This document shows, piece by piece, positions 18,402 through 27,270 of a DNA stretch of 64,000 nucleotides. Source of the stretch: an uncultured Altererythrobacter sp. Lineage in GTDB: Bacteria; Pseudomonadota; Alphaproteobacteria; Sphingomonadales; Sphingomonadaceae. The DNA is taken from the NCBI GenBank assembly GCA_913055875.1, contig CAJXJY010000003.1, positions 186,001 to 250,000 of the forward strand. The letters are read 5' to 3'. Below the pieces are notes generated by a model, which saw only the letters and a program-made list of their open reading frames with translations, was not told the DNA's origin and ran no database searches. The translations under genes and the position numbers were made by a program. Within the stretch, counting starts at the first letter, position 1. Each line of letters starts with the position of its first letter.

Positions 18402-20141
18402 CTACTGGTTGTTCTGACGCCCGAGGAAGCGCGGGATGTTGAGCGAACCGCCGTCGTCCTCATCCTCGTCTTCGTCGTCCTCGTCCTTGCCGTCGGTTCC
18501 GCGCGACAGGTTGGCCATCCGCTCGAACAGCGTGCTGCCGCCGCCCGACGATCCGCCCCCACCCCCACTTTCGTCGCTCGATACGAGACCGCGGCGGCGG
18601 CCCCCGGCGGCAGGCGGCTGGACCGGTTCGTCGCGTTCGGCCAGGCGGTCGGCGTCGAGCAGCAATTCGTCCTGCTTTTCGCCATCGGCAGCGCCCCCGT
18701 CGCCTTCCTCGGCCGGTGTAGCGCCGGAAAGGTCAAGCGGCTGCTTCTTGCGCGCAGGCGCGCCCGGAAGCTCGTCCCAGTCGTCGTCGTCGGAACCTGC
18801 GTCGGTTTCCTCGGCAAACCCGTCCTCCTCGCCGACGACCGCATGCTGGTCGTCGTCGGTCGGTTCGGGCAGGCCCTCTTCGCCGCCTTCCGGATCGTAC
18901 GCCTCAGGCACCGAATTTCGCATACCGGCGAGCGGGTCGACGATATCGTCGACATCGTCCTCGTCCGTCTCGGGTTCGTCGAAGCCTTCGAGCGACATCG
19001 GTTCGGCCTCCTCGGGCGGAGCGCTGAAATCGGGTACGGGAGCGGGGGCCGGCGCAGCCTCCTCGTCCTCGTCGATCTCGTCTTCGTCCGGCAGTTCGAG
19101 CACCGGCCGCTTGGGCGGACGGTTGCCGCCGAGCTTGAGCGAATGCCGCTCGCCGTCGGAATCGAGCGCCCCCGCGCCCGGCTCGATACCCGTCGCCACT
19201 ACCGAAACGCGGATTCTGCCGTCGAGATCGGGATTGAAGGCCGAGCCCCAGATGATGTTCGCTTCCTCGTCGACCAGTTCGCGGATGTGGTTCGCCGCCT
19301 CGTCGACCTCGAGCAGCTTCATGTCCTCGCCGCCAATGATCGAAATGATCACCCCCTTGGCGCCGGCCATGCTGACCCCGTCGAGCAGCGGGTTGGCGAT
19401 CGCGCGTTCGGCGGCTTCGAGCGCGCGGTTCTCGCCCTCGCCCTCGCCGGTACCCATCATCGCCTTGCCCATCTCCTCCATCACCGACTTGATGTCGGCG
19501 AAGTCGAGATTGATCAGGCCCGGCATCACCATCAGGTCGGTGATCGAGCGCACGCCCTGCTGCAGCACCTCGTCGGCGAGCTGGAACGCCTCCTTGAAGG
19601 TCGTTTCCGCCTTGGCGACCAGGAACAGGTTCTGGTTGGGTATGACGATAAGCGTGTCGACATGCTTCTGCAGTTCCTCGATCCCCGCCTCGGCGGCGCG
19701 CATGCGGCGCGTGCCTTCGAACAGGAACGGCTTGGTCACCACGCCGACGGTCAGCACACCCTTGCGCCGTGCGGCTTCGGCGATGACCGGCGCCGCGCCG
19801 GTGCCCGTGCCGCCACCCATGCCGGCGGCGATGAAGCACATGTTGACCCCGTCGAGCGCGTTCTCGATTTCCTGCGTCGTCTCTTCGGCCGCCGCCTTGC
19901 CGACTTCGGGCCGCGCCCCGGCCCCGAGCCCGCCGGTGATTTCGGGACCGAGCTGGATGCGGGTATCGGCCGCCGAGGTGTTGAGCGCCTGCGCATCGGT
20001 GTTGGCGACGATGAAGTCGACCCCTTCGATTTCGGCGCCGATCATGTTCGCGATCGCATTGCCGCCCGCGCCACCGACGCCGATCACGGTAATGCGCGGA
20101 CGCAGTTCGTCCGATGCCGCAGGGCCGATGCTGATACTCAT
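18402..20141 (-). CDS. ftsZ: cell division protein FtsZ with long acidic linker
   Basis: Tubulin-like GTPase of 579 residues forming the Z ring. The GTPase core occupies about residues 1-320: [17 protein letters not shown], the tubulin signature [10 protein letters not shown] at about 109-118, and [11 protein letters not shown]. From about 325 to 565 comes a low-complexity linker very rich in Asp, Glu, Pro and Ala, far longer than the roughly 50-residue linker of E. coli but in line with alphaproteobacterial FtsZ. The conserved C-terminal peptide is [10 protein letters not shown], which should bind FtsA. It is the last dcw gene, separated from ftsA by a 212-base gap with its own signals, so it probably has a private promoter. 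Confidence 0.97.
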   Translation of the reverse strand: MSISIGPAASDELRPRITVIGVGGAGGNAIANMIGAEIEGVDFIVANTDAQALNTSAADTRIQLGPEITGGLGAGARPEVGKAAAEETTQEIENALDGVNMCFIAAGMGGGTGTGAAPVIAEAARRKGVLTVGVVTKPFLFEGTRRMRAAEAGIEELQKHVDTLIVIPNQNLFLVAKAETTFKEAFQLADEVLQQGVRSITDLMVMPGLINLDFADIKSVMEEMGKAMMGTGEGEGENRALEAAERAIANPLLDGVSMAGAKGVIISIIGGEDMKLLEVDEAANHIRELVDEEANIIWGSAFNPDLDGRIRVSVVATGIEPGAGALDSDGERHSLKLGGNRPPKRPVLELPDEDEIDEDEEAAPAPAPVPDFSAPPEEAEPMSLEGFDEPETDEDDVDDIVDPLAGMRNSVPEAYDPEGGEEGLPEPTDDDQHAVVGEEDGFAEETDAGSDDDDWDELPGAPARKKQPLDLSGATPAEEGDGGAADGEKQDELLLDADRLAERDEPVQPPAAGGRRRGLVSSDESGGGGGSSGGGSTLFERMANLSRGTDGKDEDDEDEDEDDGGSLNIPRFLGRQNNQ

Positions 20142-20353
20142 TGTGCTTCCCTCCAGGGGGCATGAAAAATTCTGAAACGTCGTTCGTCAGTCTGACACAT
20201 TCCGAATCGCCGGTGCATAGGGGTAAATCGCTTATCCACAGTGGTTAACCGGGGGTTGTGGTCTGGTTTTCCGGCGGGGACGGAACAGCAAGGGAAGCAC
20301 GGACGTGCTTCCCGCACCCAACAAACACTCCTCGCGATGTTGCGAAACACCCA
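20142..20353 (-). promoter_or_regulatory. ftsA-ftsZ intergenic control region with DnaA box and hairpin
   Basis: This is the only sizeable gap inside the dcw cluster besides a repeat. It holds a perfect 9-base DnaA box (TTATCCACA, 20232-20240, plus strand), a GANTC methylation-type site (GAATC, 20204-20208), a TTAACC half-site next to the DnaA box, and a 9-bp perfect hairpin GGGAAGCAC-ggac-GTGCTTCCC at 20292-20313. In Caulobacter, ftsZ is controlled by CtrA, DnaA and CcrM methylation at GANTC; the same logic is possible here but is inference. The hairpin has no T run on the minus strand, so it may act as an RNA stability or processing element instead of a terminator. Confidence 0.55.
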
Positions 20354-21634
20354 TCAGAAGTATTCCCGCATCGCCTGCCACACCCGCGTGACGAGACCGA
20401 AGCCGGAATAGCGCATCGTCTTCTGGTAGCGCGAACCGACCGAGCGGATATCGACCGGATCGTCTGCGGCGTAGAGGCACAGCCCGGCCAGCGTCGCGAA
20501 GCCCGGTGTCGCATGCGCCTCGGGCAGTCCGCGCAAGGCAGGGGGCTTGCCGATCCGTACCGGGCGGGCGAGCGCGCCCTGCGTGAATTCGGCGATTCCC
20601 GCCAGCTCGGCTCCACCGCCGGTGAGCACGACCTGCCCCCCCTTGGCGCCGGAGAAACCCAGTTCCTTGAGGGCCTTGCCCAATTCGCTGGTCAGCTTGG
20701 CGAGTTCCTCGGTCACCACCGAGACCAGCTCGGCACGCGGGATGCGATTGCGTTCGTCCGCGCCGCGCGCGGCGGGTCCGCCGCCGGTTTCACCCGGCCC
20801 GTCGACCGGGATCATCTCGCGGTGATCGGTCGGGCTGGCGATGGCGGAGCCGGCGACGCATTTGAGGCGCTCGGCCTGGAACCGCCTGATCCCGAAGGCC
20901 GAAGCGACCGCGTCGGTGATGTCGGTCGAGCCGAGCGGGATCGGCTTCAGTCCGAGCAGCATGCCCCCGGCATAGACCGACACATTGGTCACGTCGCCGC
21001 CGATCTCGATCAGTGCGGTGCCCAATTCGCGCTCTTCGGGCGAGAGGCAGGCATGGCCCGCCGCGATCGGTGCGGCGACGACCGATTCGACGTTCAGATG
21101 CGCGTTCTCGACCGCCTCGATCAGGTTCTTCACCGGAGCGCCGTCGGCCAGCATGACGTGGATGTCGACCCCGAGCCGCTCGGCATGGAGGCCGGTCGGA
21201 TTGGCGACTCCATGCGCGCCGTCGAGCGTGTAATGCGCAGGCTGGGCATGCAGCACCATGCGCCCGTCGGGCTGGATCGAATCGCGCGCGGCGAGCAGCA
21301 ATTGCTCGATATCCTCTTCCTCGATCCGGCGCCCGCCGACCTCGACCTCGACCTTGGCGACATGGCTCGACAGGCCCGCGCCCGAACAGCCCGCCCACAC
21401 GCTCTGCACGCGGGTGCCGGCGTTCTTCTCGGCGCGCTCGACCGCATCGCGGATGGCGTAGGTCGCCGCCGCCATGTCGGTGACGTAGCCGCGCTTGATC
21501 CCCTGGCTGGCGCGGTGGCCCGAGCCGAGCACGATCATCTCGCCTGTTTCCGAAATACCCATGATCATCGCGGAAATGCGGAACGATCCGACATTGACTG
21601 CTCCGAAGACCTTGGAAATGCGCGGCGTGGGCAT
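20354..21634 (-). CDS. ftsA: cell division protein FtsA
   Basis: Actin-like ATPase of 426 residues that tethers FtsZ to the membrane. N-terminal KVFGAVNVGSFRISAMIMG is the phosphate-1-type region, GYVTDMAAATYAIRDAVERAE begins the SHS2/1C domain, and VVLTGGGAELAGIAEF is the adenosine motif. The C-terminus ends in a basic amphipathic stretch (FGLVTRVWQAMREYF), the membrane-targeting sequence. The start ATG shares one base with the ftsQ stop (TGATG), so translation is coupled. Confidence 0.96.
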   Translation of the reverse strand: MPTPRISKVFGAVNVGSFRISAMIMGISETGEMIVLGSGHRASQGIKRGYVTDMAAATYAIRDAVERAEKNAGTRVQSVWAGCSGAGLSSHVAKVEVEVGGRRIEEEDIEQLLLAARDSIQPDGRMVLHAQPAHYTLDGAHGVANPTGLHAERLGVDIHVMLADGAPVKNLIEAVENAHLNVESVVAAPIAAGHACLSPEERELGTALIEIGGDVTNVSVYAGGMLLGLKPIPLGSTDITDAVASAFGIRRFQAERLKCVAGSAIASPTDHREMIPVDGPGETGGGPAARGADERNRIPRAELVSVVTEELAKLTSELGKALKELGFSGAKGGQVVLTGGGAELAGIAEFTQGALARPVRIGKPPALRGLPEAHATPGFATLAGLCLYAADDPVDIRSVGSRYQKTMRYSGFGLVTRVWQAMREYF

Positions 21635-22539
21635 CAGTCGGATCCCTTCGTATCGAGCGCCTGCTCGGCGCGCCCGTCGACGCGCATGATGATCTTGTCC
21701 TCGACGCGCATGTCGAAGCGCGCGACCTTGCCGCCGATCAGCCGGTTCTGCCCGTCGAGCCGGGCGAAGGTGACGAGCGCGCTCGCCGCCTCGTCCTCAC
21801 CTTGCGGCAGCGCGACGATCTGGCGAGTCTCGAAGGTGAGGTTCCAGCGCCGGTTGCCGACCCATTCGGCGCTTGCCACCTGCGGCTTGAGCGCGGGTGC
21901 GCTGTCGAGCAGGTGCGACAGGCGCTCGACCTGCTTCGCCGCGCCGGGCCCCTCGATCAGCAGCATGCCCTTGGCGTTGGCCTGCGAGATCGGCTCCAGC
22001 TCGACCCCGTGGCCGTCGATCAGCACCAGCCGGTCGGGTTTCTTCAGCACTGCATGCGGGGTGCGCTCGACGATATCGATCTTGAGCGTGTCGGGCAGCT
22101 GGCGCGAAACGCGCGCATCCTCGACCCAGGGCAGTTCCAGGAGCTCCTCGCGCAGCGTACCGAGCTCGACCAGCGGCATCGGGCGGTCGCGCCGGGCGAG
22201 TGCGCGTTCGTAGACCTTGAGCTCGTTCATCCGGTCGACGCCGGTGACGGTGACGCGGCGGACCTCGAACCCGGCATCGGACGCCGCGAGCGCGAGCTGG
22301 TTCTGCGCCATCGCGGGCACGCCCGCCATATTGGCGACGAACCAGGCGATGGTCACGGCGATGCCGAGGACGATGGCGAGGAAGATGCGTTCGAGCTGCT
22401 CCTGCGTGAACGGCAGCACAGCGGCGACCGATCCGAGAAAACTCCCGGTCTTCGCCTTCGCGCGGCGCGCCGTCTGCCGCCGTCCGTTCGACTTTGCGAC
22501 CCGGCGTGCGCCGGTGGCCTTACGCTTGATCCGCGCCAT
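21634..22539 (-). CDS. ftsQ: cell division protein FtsQ (POTRA domain)
   Basis: Bitopic division protein of 301 residues. A very basic cytoplasmic N-terminus (RKATGARRVAKSNGRR) precedes a single membrane helix (FLAIVLGIAVTIAWFVANM, about residues 51-70). The periplasmic part starts with a POTRA domain (GFEVRRVTVTGVDRMNEL) and continues into the FtsQ beta domain (LPWVEDARVSRQLPDTLKIDIVERTPHAV). It links early and late divisome parts through FtsB/FtsL. Its start lies 20 bases inside the end of ddl, and its stop overlaps the ftsA start. Confidence 0.94.
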   Translation of the reverse strand: MARIKRKATGARRVAKSNGRRQTARRAKAKTGSFLGSVAAVLPFTQEQLERIFLAIVLGIAVTIAWFVANMAGVPAMAQNQLALAASDAGFEVRRVTVTGVDRMNELKVYERALARRDRPMPLVELGTLREELLELPWVEDARVSRQLPDTLKIDIVERTPHAVLKKPDRLVLIDGHGVELEPISQANAKGMLLIEGPGAAKQVERLSHLLDSAPALKPQVASAEWVGNRRWNLTFETRQIVALPQGEDEAASALVTFARLDGQNRLIGGKVARFDMRVEDKIIMRVDGRAEQALDTKGSD

Positions 22540-23503
22540 GCGACCCTCCTGTCGATGTGTGCACCCTGAGCGCCTCGGCGACGATCGCCTCGACCAGGTC
22601 CTCGTAGCTCATCCCGCAATGCTTCGCCTGTTCGGGCACGAGGCTGAGCGGGGTCATGCCCGGCTGGGTGTTGGTTTCGAGCACGAACAACCCCGCCTCG
22701 CCCTGTTCGTCGTCCCAGCGGAAATCGGTCCGGCTCGTGCCCTTGCAACCGAGCACCTTGTGCGCGCGCAGGGCGTATTCGAGGCACAGCCTGGCGATGG
22801 CGTCGGGAATGTCGGCGGGGCAGACGTGGTCGGTCATGCCGTCGGTGTATTTGGCGTCGAAATCGTAGAAGCCCGACTTGGGCACCAGTTCGGTGACGGT
22901 CAGCGCGCGCGGGCCGTCGGGGCCGTCGATCACCGCCGTCGTCAGCTCGCGGCCGCGAATATAGGGCTCGGCCAGCAATTCGTCGAATTGGCGCCACGGC
23001 CCTTCGGCATCGCGCGCGATCGGGTTGCCGTAATTGCCTTCCCCGGTGACGATCGCGACGCCCACCGAGGACCCCTCATTAACCGGCTTGAGCACATAGG
23101 GCCGCGGCAAGGGATCGCGCTCATGCAAGTCGGCGCTTTTCACGATCCGCCCACCGGGCATCGGGATACCAGCAGGCACAAGCTGCTGCTTGGTCAGCTC
23201 CTTGTCGATCGCAATGACCGAGGTCGCGAGGCCCGAATGCGTATAGGGCACGCCCATCAGGTCGAGCATGCCCTGCACCGTCCCGTCCTCGCCCGGCACG
23301 CCGTGGAGCGCGTTGAACACGACATCGGGTTCGGCCTCGGCGATCCGCGCCGCGGCCTGCCGGTCCATATCGATCCGCGTCACCCGGTGCCCGCGCGCCT
23401 CGAGCGCCTTGGCGACGCCCTCGCCCGACATCAGCGAGACGGGCCGCTCGTTTGCCCAACCGCCCATCAGGACAGCGACGTGGAGTTTGCGGTCGAGGGT
23501 CAT
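22520..23503 (-). CDS. ddl: D-alanine--D-alanine ligase
   Basis: ATP-grasp enzyme of 327 residues making D-Ala-D-Ala for the peptidoglycan stem. The start ATG at 23503 (MTLDRKLHVAVLMGG) has AGGGGGAGGA 5 bases upstream, supplied by the adjacent palindromic repeat. Family blocks: FNALHGVPGEDGTVQGMLDLMGVPYTHSG, LKPVNEGSSVGV, and ETNTQPGMTPLSLVPEQAK near the C-terminus for magnesium and ADP binding. It sits between murB and ftsQ as usual in alphaproteobacterial dcw clusters. Its 5' flank is the only point upstream of ftsZ where the cluster is interrupted by a repeat. Confidence 0.95.
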   Translation of the reverse strand: MTLDRKLHVAVLMGGWANERPVSLMSGEGVAKALEARGHRVTRIDMDRQAAARIAEAEPDVVFNALHGVPGEDGTVQGMLDLMGVPYTHSGLATSVIAIDKELTKQQLVPAGIPMPGGRIVKSADLHERDPLPRPYVLKPVNEGSSVGVAIVTGEGNYGNPIARDAEGPWRQFDELLAEPYIRGRELTTAVIDGPDGPRALTVTELVPKSGFYDFDAKYTDGMTDHVCPADIPDAIARLCLEYALRAHKVLGCKGTSRTDFRWDDEQGEAGLFVLETNTQPGMTPLSLVPEQAKHCGMSYEDLVEAIVAEALRVHTSTGGSHGADQA

Positions 23504-23508
23504 GAAAT

Positions 23509-23617
23509 CCTCCCCCTCTGGGGGAGGGGAACCGCGCGCAGCGCGGTGGAGGGGGAATGCCCAGGCCAAGCCCCCTCAGTCAGCGCTTCGCGCTGCCAGC
23601 TCCCCCAGAGGGGGAGC
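23509..23617. repeat. complex palindromic repeat between murB and ddl
   Basis: A 109-base block made of four hairpins: CCTCCCCC-tc-TGGGGGAGG at 23509-23527, ACCGCGC-gca-GCGCGGT at 23531-23547, CAGCGC-ttc-GCGCTG at 23581-23595, and GCTCCCCC-aga-GGGGGAGC at 23599-23617. The outer two are related and inverted to each other. It separates murB and ddl inside an otherwise tightly packed operon, and its outer GGGGGAGGA doubles as the Shine-Dalgarno sequence of ddl on the minus strand. Blocks of this type are widespread in sphingomonad genomes. Confidence 0.75.
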
Positions 23618-23636
23618 ACCGATGCATCGCATAACA

Positions 23637-24608
23637 TCACGGTCGCCCCACTCGCTGGATTTCCCATTCGAGCTCGACGCCCGAATGCTGATAGACGCGA
23701 CGCTTCACCTCTTCGCCCAGCCCCTCGATTTCGGCGCTGGTCGCGTCGCCGGTGTTGATGAGGAAATTGGTGTGCTTCTCGCTCACCTGCGCATCGCCCA
23801 TGGTCAGTCCGCGGCAGCCAGCCTGGTCGACCAGCTGCCATGCCTTGTAGCCCTCCGGGTTCTTGAAGGTCGAGCCGCCGGTCCTGGTGCGCAGCGGCTG
23901 CGAATCCTCGCGCGCCTGCGCGATGCGGTCCATCTCCGCACCGATTGTGTCGGGATCGCCCGGCTCGCCCTGGAACCGTGCCCGCACCACCACCGCGCCG
24001 GGCGGCAGTGCCGAATGGCGATACGTATAGTCCAGCTCGCGTGCTTCGAGCCGCATCAGATTGCCGTCGGTCATTACCAGGTCGCAGTCGATCAGGACGT
24101 CGGCAACCTCGCGGCCATAGGCGCCGCCGTTCATTCGCACGAAACCGCCGACCGTGCCGGGAATGCCGCGCAGGAATTCAAGCCCGGCGATTCCCGCGTC
24201 GCGCGCGGTCGAGGATACGAGGATGCCGCTCGCCCCGCCGCCGCAAACCAGCGTATGGTCCTCGCCCGCCTCGACCTTCGCGAAAGGCTTGCCGAGCCGG
24301 ATCACCACGCCCGGCACTCCGCCGTCGCGCACGATCAGGTTGGAGCCGAGCCCGAGCGCCATCACCGGCAATTCGCCGTCGAGGCGCTCGAGGAACACGA
24401 TCAGATCGTCGAGATCGGCGGGTTCGAACAGCCAGTCGGCGTGCCCGCCTGCCTTGAACCAGACCAGCTTGGCGAGCGGCGCGTCGCGGGTGAGCGAACC
24501 GCGCAGCCCGTCGATCGCGACCGGCGCTTCCACCGCGCCCTCGACCTCGCAATCGGGGGCCATGCCGCTGTCCCAATTGGGCACGTCGTCGGGCTGCTCC
24601 ATCCTCAT
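23637..24608 (-). CDS. murB: UDP-N-acetylenolpyruvoylglucosamine reductase
   Basis: FAD enzyme of 323 residues making UDP-MurNAc. The FAD-binding region includes [42 protein letters not shown] and [18 protein letters not shown]; the catalytic [18 protein letters not shown] block has the Ser proton donor; the end contains [14 protein letters not shown]. The start ATG at 24608 overlaps the murC stop by 4 bases and gives a typical type I length with an acidic leader of about 35 residues before the conserved core. Confidence 0.95.
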   Translation of the reverse strand: MRMEQPDDVPNWDSGMAPDCEVEGAVEAPVAIDGLRGSLTRDAPLAKLVWFKAGGHADWLFEPADLDDLIVFLERLDGELPVMALGLGSNLIVRDGGVPGVVIRLGKPFAKVEAGEDHTLVCGGGASGILVSSTARDAGIAGLEFLRGIPGTVGGFVRMNGGAYGREVADVLIDCDLVMTDGNLMRLEARELDYTYRHSALPPGAVVVRARFQGEPGDPDTIGAEMDRIAQAREDSQPLRTRTGGSTFKNPEGYKAWQLVDQAGCRGLTMGDAQVSEKHTNFLINTGDATSAEIEGLGEEVKRRVYQHSGVELEWEIQRVGRP

Positions 24609-26041
24609 GCCGCGCGCGCCTTCGCGATGGCATCGGCAAGCTCGGCCGCCCACCGGGTGATGTCGCCCGCGCCGAGGCAGACCACCAGGTCGCCCGCGCC
24701 GATTTCCTCCGCCAGCGCCTGCGCCAGTTCCTCGCGGTCGGCCACGGTCGATGCGGCGCGGTGCCCGCGCAGCTTGAGGCCCGAAACGAGGGCCTCGGAA
24801 TCGACGCCCTCGATCGGATCCTCACCCGCTTCGTAGACGGGGGTGACGTAGACCCGGTCGGCGTCGTTGAAGCAGTTCTGGAAGTCGTCCATCAGGTCGT
24901 TGAGCCGCGTATAGCGGTGCGGCTGCATCACCGCGATCACGCGGCCGCCACTCCCGTCAGCTTGGGCGCTCTCCTGCGCGGCGCCGAGCACGGCGCGGAT
25001 TTCGACCGGGTGGTGCGCGTAGTCGTCGATGATCTTCGCGGTGCCGGAATTCACTGGGACTTCGCCGACCCTGGTGAAGCGCCGCCGGACGCCGCCGAAC
25101 TGCTCCCAGCCGTTGCAGATGACCTCGTCCGAGCAACCCATCTCGATCGCCACCGCGATCGCGGCGAGCGCGTTCTGGACGTTGTGCCGCCCCGGCATCG
25201 GCAGGCGCACGCTCTCGATCCGGCGGTCCTCTTCCCCGCGCTGGCGGACGATCACGTCGAAGACGTTGCCACCCTCCTGCGGGCGCACGTTGACGCCGCA
25301 GATATCGGCCTGGAGCGAAAAGCCGTAAGTGACCACGCGCCGGTCGCGCACCTTGCCGATCACCGCCTGCACTTCGGGGTGGTCGATGCAGAGCACCGCG
25401 GCGCCGTAGAAGGGCACGTTGTGGATGAACTCGACGAAGGCGTCCTTGACCCCTTCGAAATCTCCGTAATGGTCGAGATGTTCGGGGTCGATATTGGTGA
25501 CCACCGCGATCTGGCCGTCGAGGCGCAGGAAGCTGCCGTCGCTCTCGTCGGCCTCGATCACCATCCACTCGGAATCGCCGAGCCGGGCGTTGGAGCCGTA
25601 TTGCTCGATGATCCCGCCATTGATGACGGTCGGATCGACATCGCCCGCATCGAGCAGCGCGGCGATCATGCTGGTGGTGGTGGTCTTTCCGTGCGTGCCG
25701 GCGACCGCGATGGTGCGCTTGAGGCGCATCAGCTCGGCAAGCATTTCCGCGCGGCGCACCACCGGGATGCGGTTCTCCAGCGCATGCGCGACTTCGGGAT
25801 TGGTGCGCTTGACCGCGGTCGAGGTCACCACCACCGCGGCGCCTTCGACGTTCTCGCGCTCGTGCCCGATCTTCACCGCGATGCCGCGGTCGCGCAGCCG
25901 TTCGACGGTGGTGCTCTCGCTCAAATCGCTGCCCTGCACGGTGTAGCCGAGATTGTGCATCACTTCGGCGATGCCCGACATCCCGATCCCGCCGATGCCG
26001 ACGAAATGGATCGTGCCGATATCGGTCGAGACGCCTTTCAC
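24605..26041 (-). CDS. murC: UDP-N-acetylmuramate--L-alanine ligase
   Basis: ATP-dependent Mur ligase of 478 residues adding L-Ala to UDP-MurNAc. It starts at a GTG at 26041 ([23 protein letters not shown]), which overlaps the murG stop; no suitable ATG exists in frame. The UDP-site motif [19 protein letters not shown]-loop [11 protein letters not shown] and [15 protein letters not shown] mark the three Mur domains in order. It is coupled by 4-base overlaps to both neighbours. Confidence 0.95.
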   Translation of the reverse strand: MKGVSTDIGTIHFVGIGGIGMSGIAEVMHNLGYTVQGSDLSESTTVERLRDRGIAVKIGHERENVEGAAVVVTSTAVKRTNPEVAHALENRIPVVRRAEMLAELMRLKRTIAVAGTHGKTTTTSMIAALLDAGDVDPTVINGGIIEQYGSNARLGDSEWMVIEADESDGSFLRLDGQIAVVTNIDPEHLDHYGDFEGVKDAFVEFIHNVPFYGAAVLCIDHPEVQAVIGKVRDRRVVTYGFSLQADICGVNVRPQEGGNVFDVIVRQRGEEDRRIESVRLPMPGRHNVQNALAAIAVAIEMGCSDEVICNGWEQFGGVRRRFTRVGEVPVNSGTAKIIDDYAHHPVEIRAVLGAAQESAQADGSGGRVIAVMQPHRYTRLNDLMDDFQNCFNDADRVYVTPVYEAGEDPIEGVDSEALVSGLKLRGHRAASTVADREELAQALAEEIGAGDLVVCLGAGDITRWAAELADAIAKARAA

Positions 26042-27270
26042 TCGGACGCCTCCCGCGCAATCCGTGCATCTTGAGCCTGTCGAAGGGCCTGACCCGCGGG
26101 GACGCCCTGCGACGCGCCGCGCGCATTGTTGGCGCCGACCTTGATCACGTCCATCATCTCCGCCCCGCCGAAGCTCTCGACGAGGTCGGCGAGGTCCTTG
26201 ACCGCCTTGGGCCTGCCGCAGTTCCAAGAGGCGTGCGCGGCCGTGGCGAGCGTCTGCGGACGCTGCGCGAGCGCCTGAATCTGCTTGGCGAGTTCCTTGG
26301 GCGTGAAGCCGCCCTGACGGATCATCCGCGCCCCGCCCGCTTTCGCCAGCTCGCGGGTATTGGCGGCCTGGTGGTCGTCGGTCGCGATCGGTAGCGGGAT
26401 CAGGATCGCGGGGCGGCCGACCGCGGTCAGCTCGGCAATGGTCGAAGCGCCCGCGCGCCCGATGAACAGATGCGCCTCGGCGAGCCGTGCCGCCATGTCC
26501 TCGAAATAGGTGCCCAGTTCGGCCGGGATGTCGTGGTTGCGATAGCGCTCGCGCACCGCGTCGAGATCTTCCGGGCGGCATTGTTGCGTGACCTGCAACC
26601 GCTGGCGCAGAGCGGGTTGCAGCATCGCCAGTCCGTCGGGCACGATCTCGCTCAGCACGCGCGCGCCCTGGCTGCCGCCAGTCACCAGCACCTTGAGCAA
26701 TCCGTCCTCGGTGAAGGGCGGAAATTCCTCCTCGCGCAGCGCGAGCACTTCGGCGCGCACGGGATTGCCGATCAGATGCACCTTGTCGGCATGCTTGGGC
26801 TTGAGCCGCGCGATTTCGGGATAGGCGGTGGCGATCGCCTGCACCCGGCCGGCGAGCAGGCGGTTGACCCGTCCTAGAACCGCGTTCTGCTCGTGCACCA
26901 GGCTCGGAATCTCGGCGGAAGTCGAAGCCAGCAGTGCGGGCAGCGCGGGATAGCCGCCGAAGCCGACCACCGCACTCGGCGCGAAACTCTCGAACAGCCG
27001 CAGCGCCATGTTGCGGCCTTCAATCACCGCCTTGGCACCCTTGAACCAGCTCAGCGGATTCTTGCCGAAGCGGCCCGCGGGCAGGACATGCGCGGGCAGG
27101 AAATCGGGCTTGCCGGGGATCTCCGCCCCGCGCTTGTCGGTGATCAGCGCGACGTGGTGCCCGCGCCGCTCGAGTTCGGTCGCGAGCGCGAAGGCCGGGA
27201 TCAGGTGCCCGCCGGTACCCCCGGCAGCGAGGACGTAATGGCGCGAGGCCTTCGTGTTCGGTGCGGTCAT
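26038..27270 (-). CDS. murG: UDP-GlcNAc transferase MurG, with a repeat-derived tail
   Basis: Membrane-associated glycosyltransferase of 410 residues converting lipid I to lipid II. N-terminal [20 protein letters not shown] is the GGTGGH nucleotide and lipid site; later [38 protein letters not shown] contains the UDP-GlcNAc block. The conserved fold ends about residue 380. The last 20-odd residues ([15 protein letters not shown]) are encoded by a fragment of a common palindromic repeat, so the tail is probably a late extension without function. The start ATG at 27270 overlaps the ftsW stop. Confidence 0.94.
   Translation of the reverse strand: MTAPNTKASRHYVLAAGGTGGHLIPAFALATELERRGHHVALITDKRGAEIPGKPDFLPAHVLPAGRFGKNPLSWFKGAKAVIEGRNMALRLFESFAPSAVVGFGGYPALPALLASTSAEIPSLVHEQNAVLGRVNRLLAGRVQAIATAYPEIARLKPKHADKVHLIGNPVRAEVLALREEEFPPFTEDGLLKVLVTGGSQGARVLSEIVPDGLAMLQPALRQRLQVTQQCRPEDLDAVRERYRNHDIPAELGTYFEDMAARLAEAHLFIGRAGASTIAELTAVGRPAILIPLPIATDDHQAANTRELAKAGGARMIRQGGFTPKELAKQIQALAQRPQTLATAAHASWNCGRPKAVKDLADLVESFGGAEMMDVIKVGANNARGASQGVPAGQALRQAQDARIAREASE
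26063..26095. repeat. repeat fragment fused into the 3' end of murG
   Basis: The sequence CATCTTGAGCCTGTCGAAGG (26067-26086) is a short dispersed repeat common in sphingomonads and related genomes, where it usually lies between genes. Here it is read through in the murG frame (giving LRQAQDAR) and lies just before the murG stop and the murC start. No inverted partner copy is present, so this is a partial unit. Confidence 0.5.

Noticed and set aside
18436-20175. Ser/Pro-rich 579-residue plus-strand frame opposite ftsZ
   Set aside because: Its composition is just the complement of the acidic FtsZ linker and core; no start signal or domain.
20241-20260. Possible CtrA site (TTAA-N7-TTAA) beside the DnaA box
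   Set aside because: Only one half (TTAA) is present; the second half reads TTGT. Kept only as a note in the ftsZ control region.
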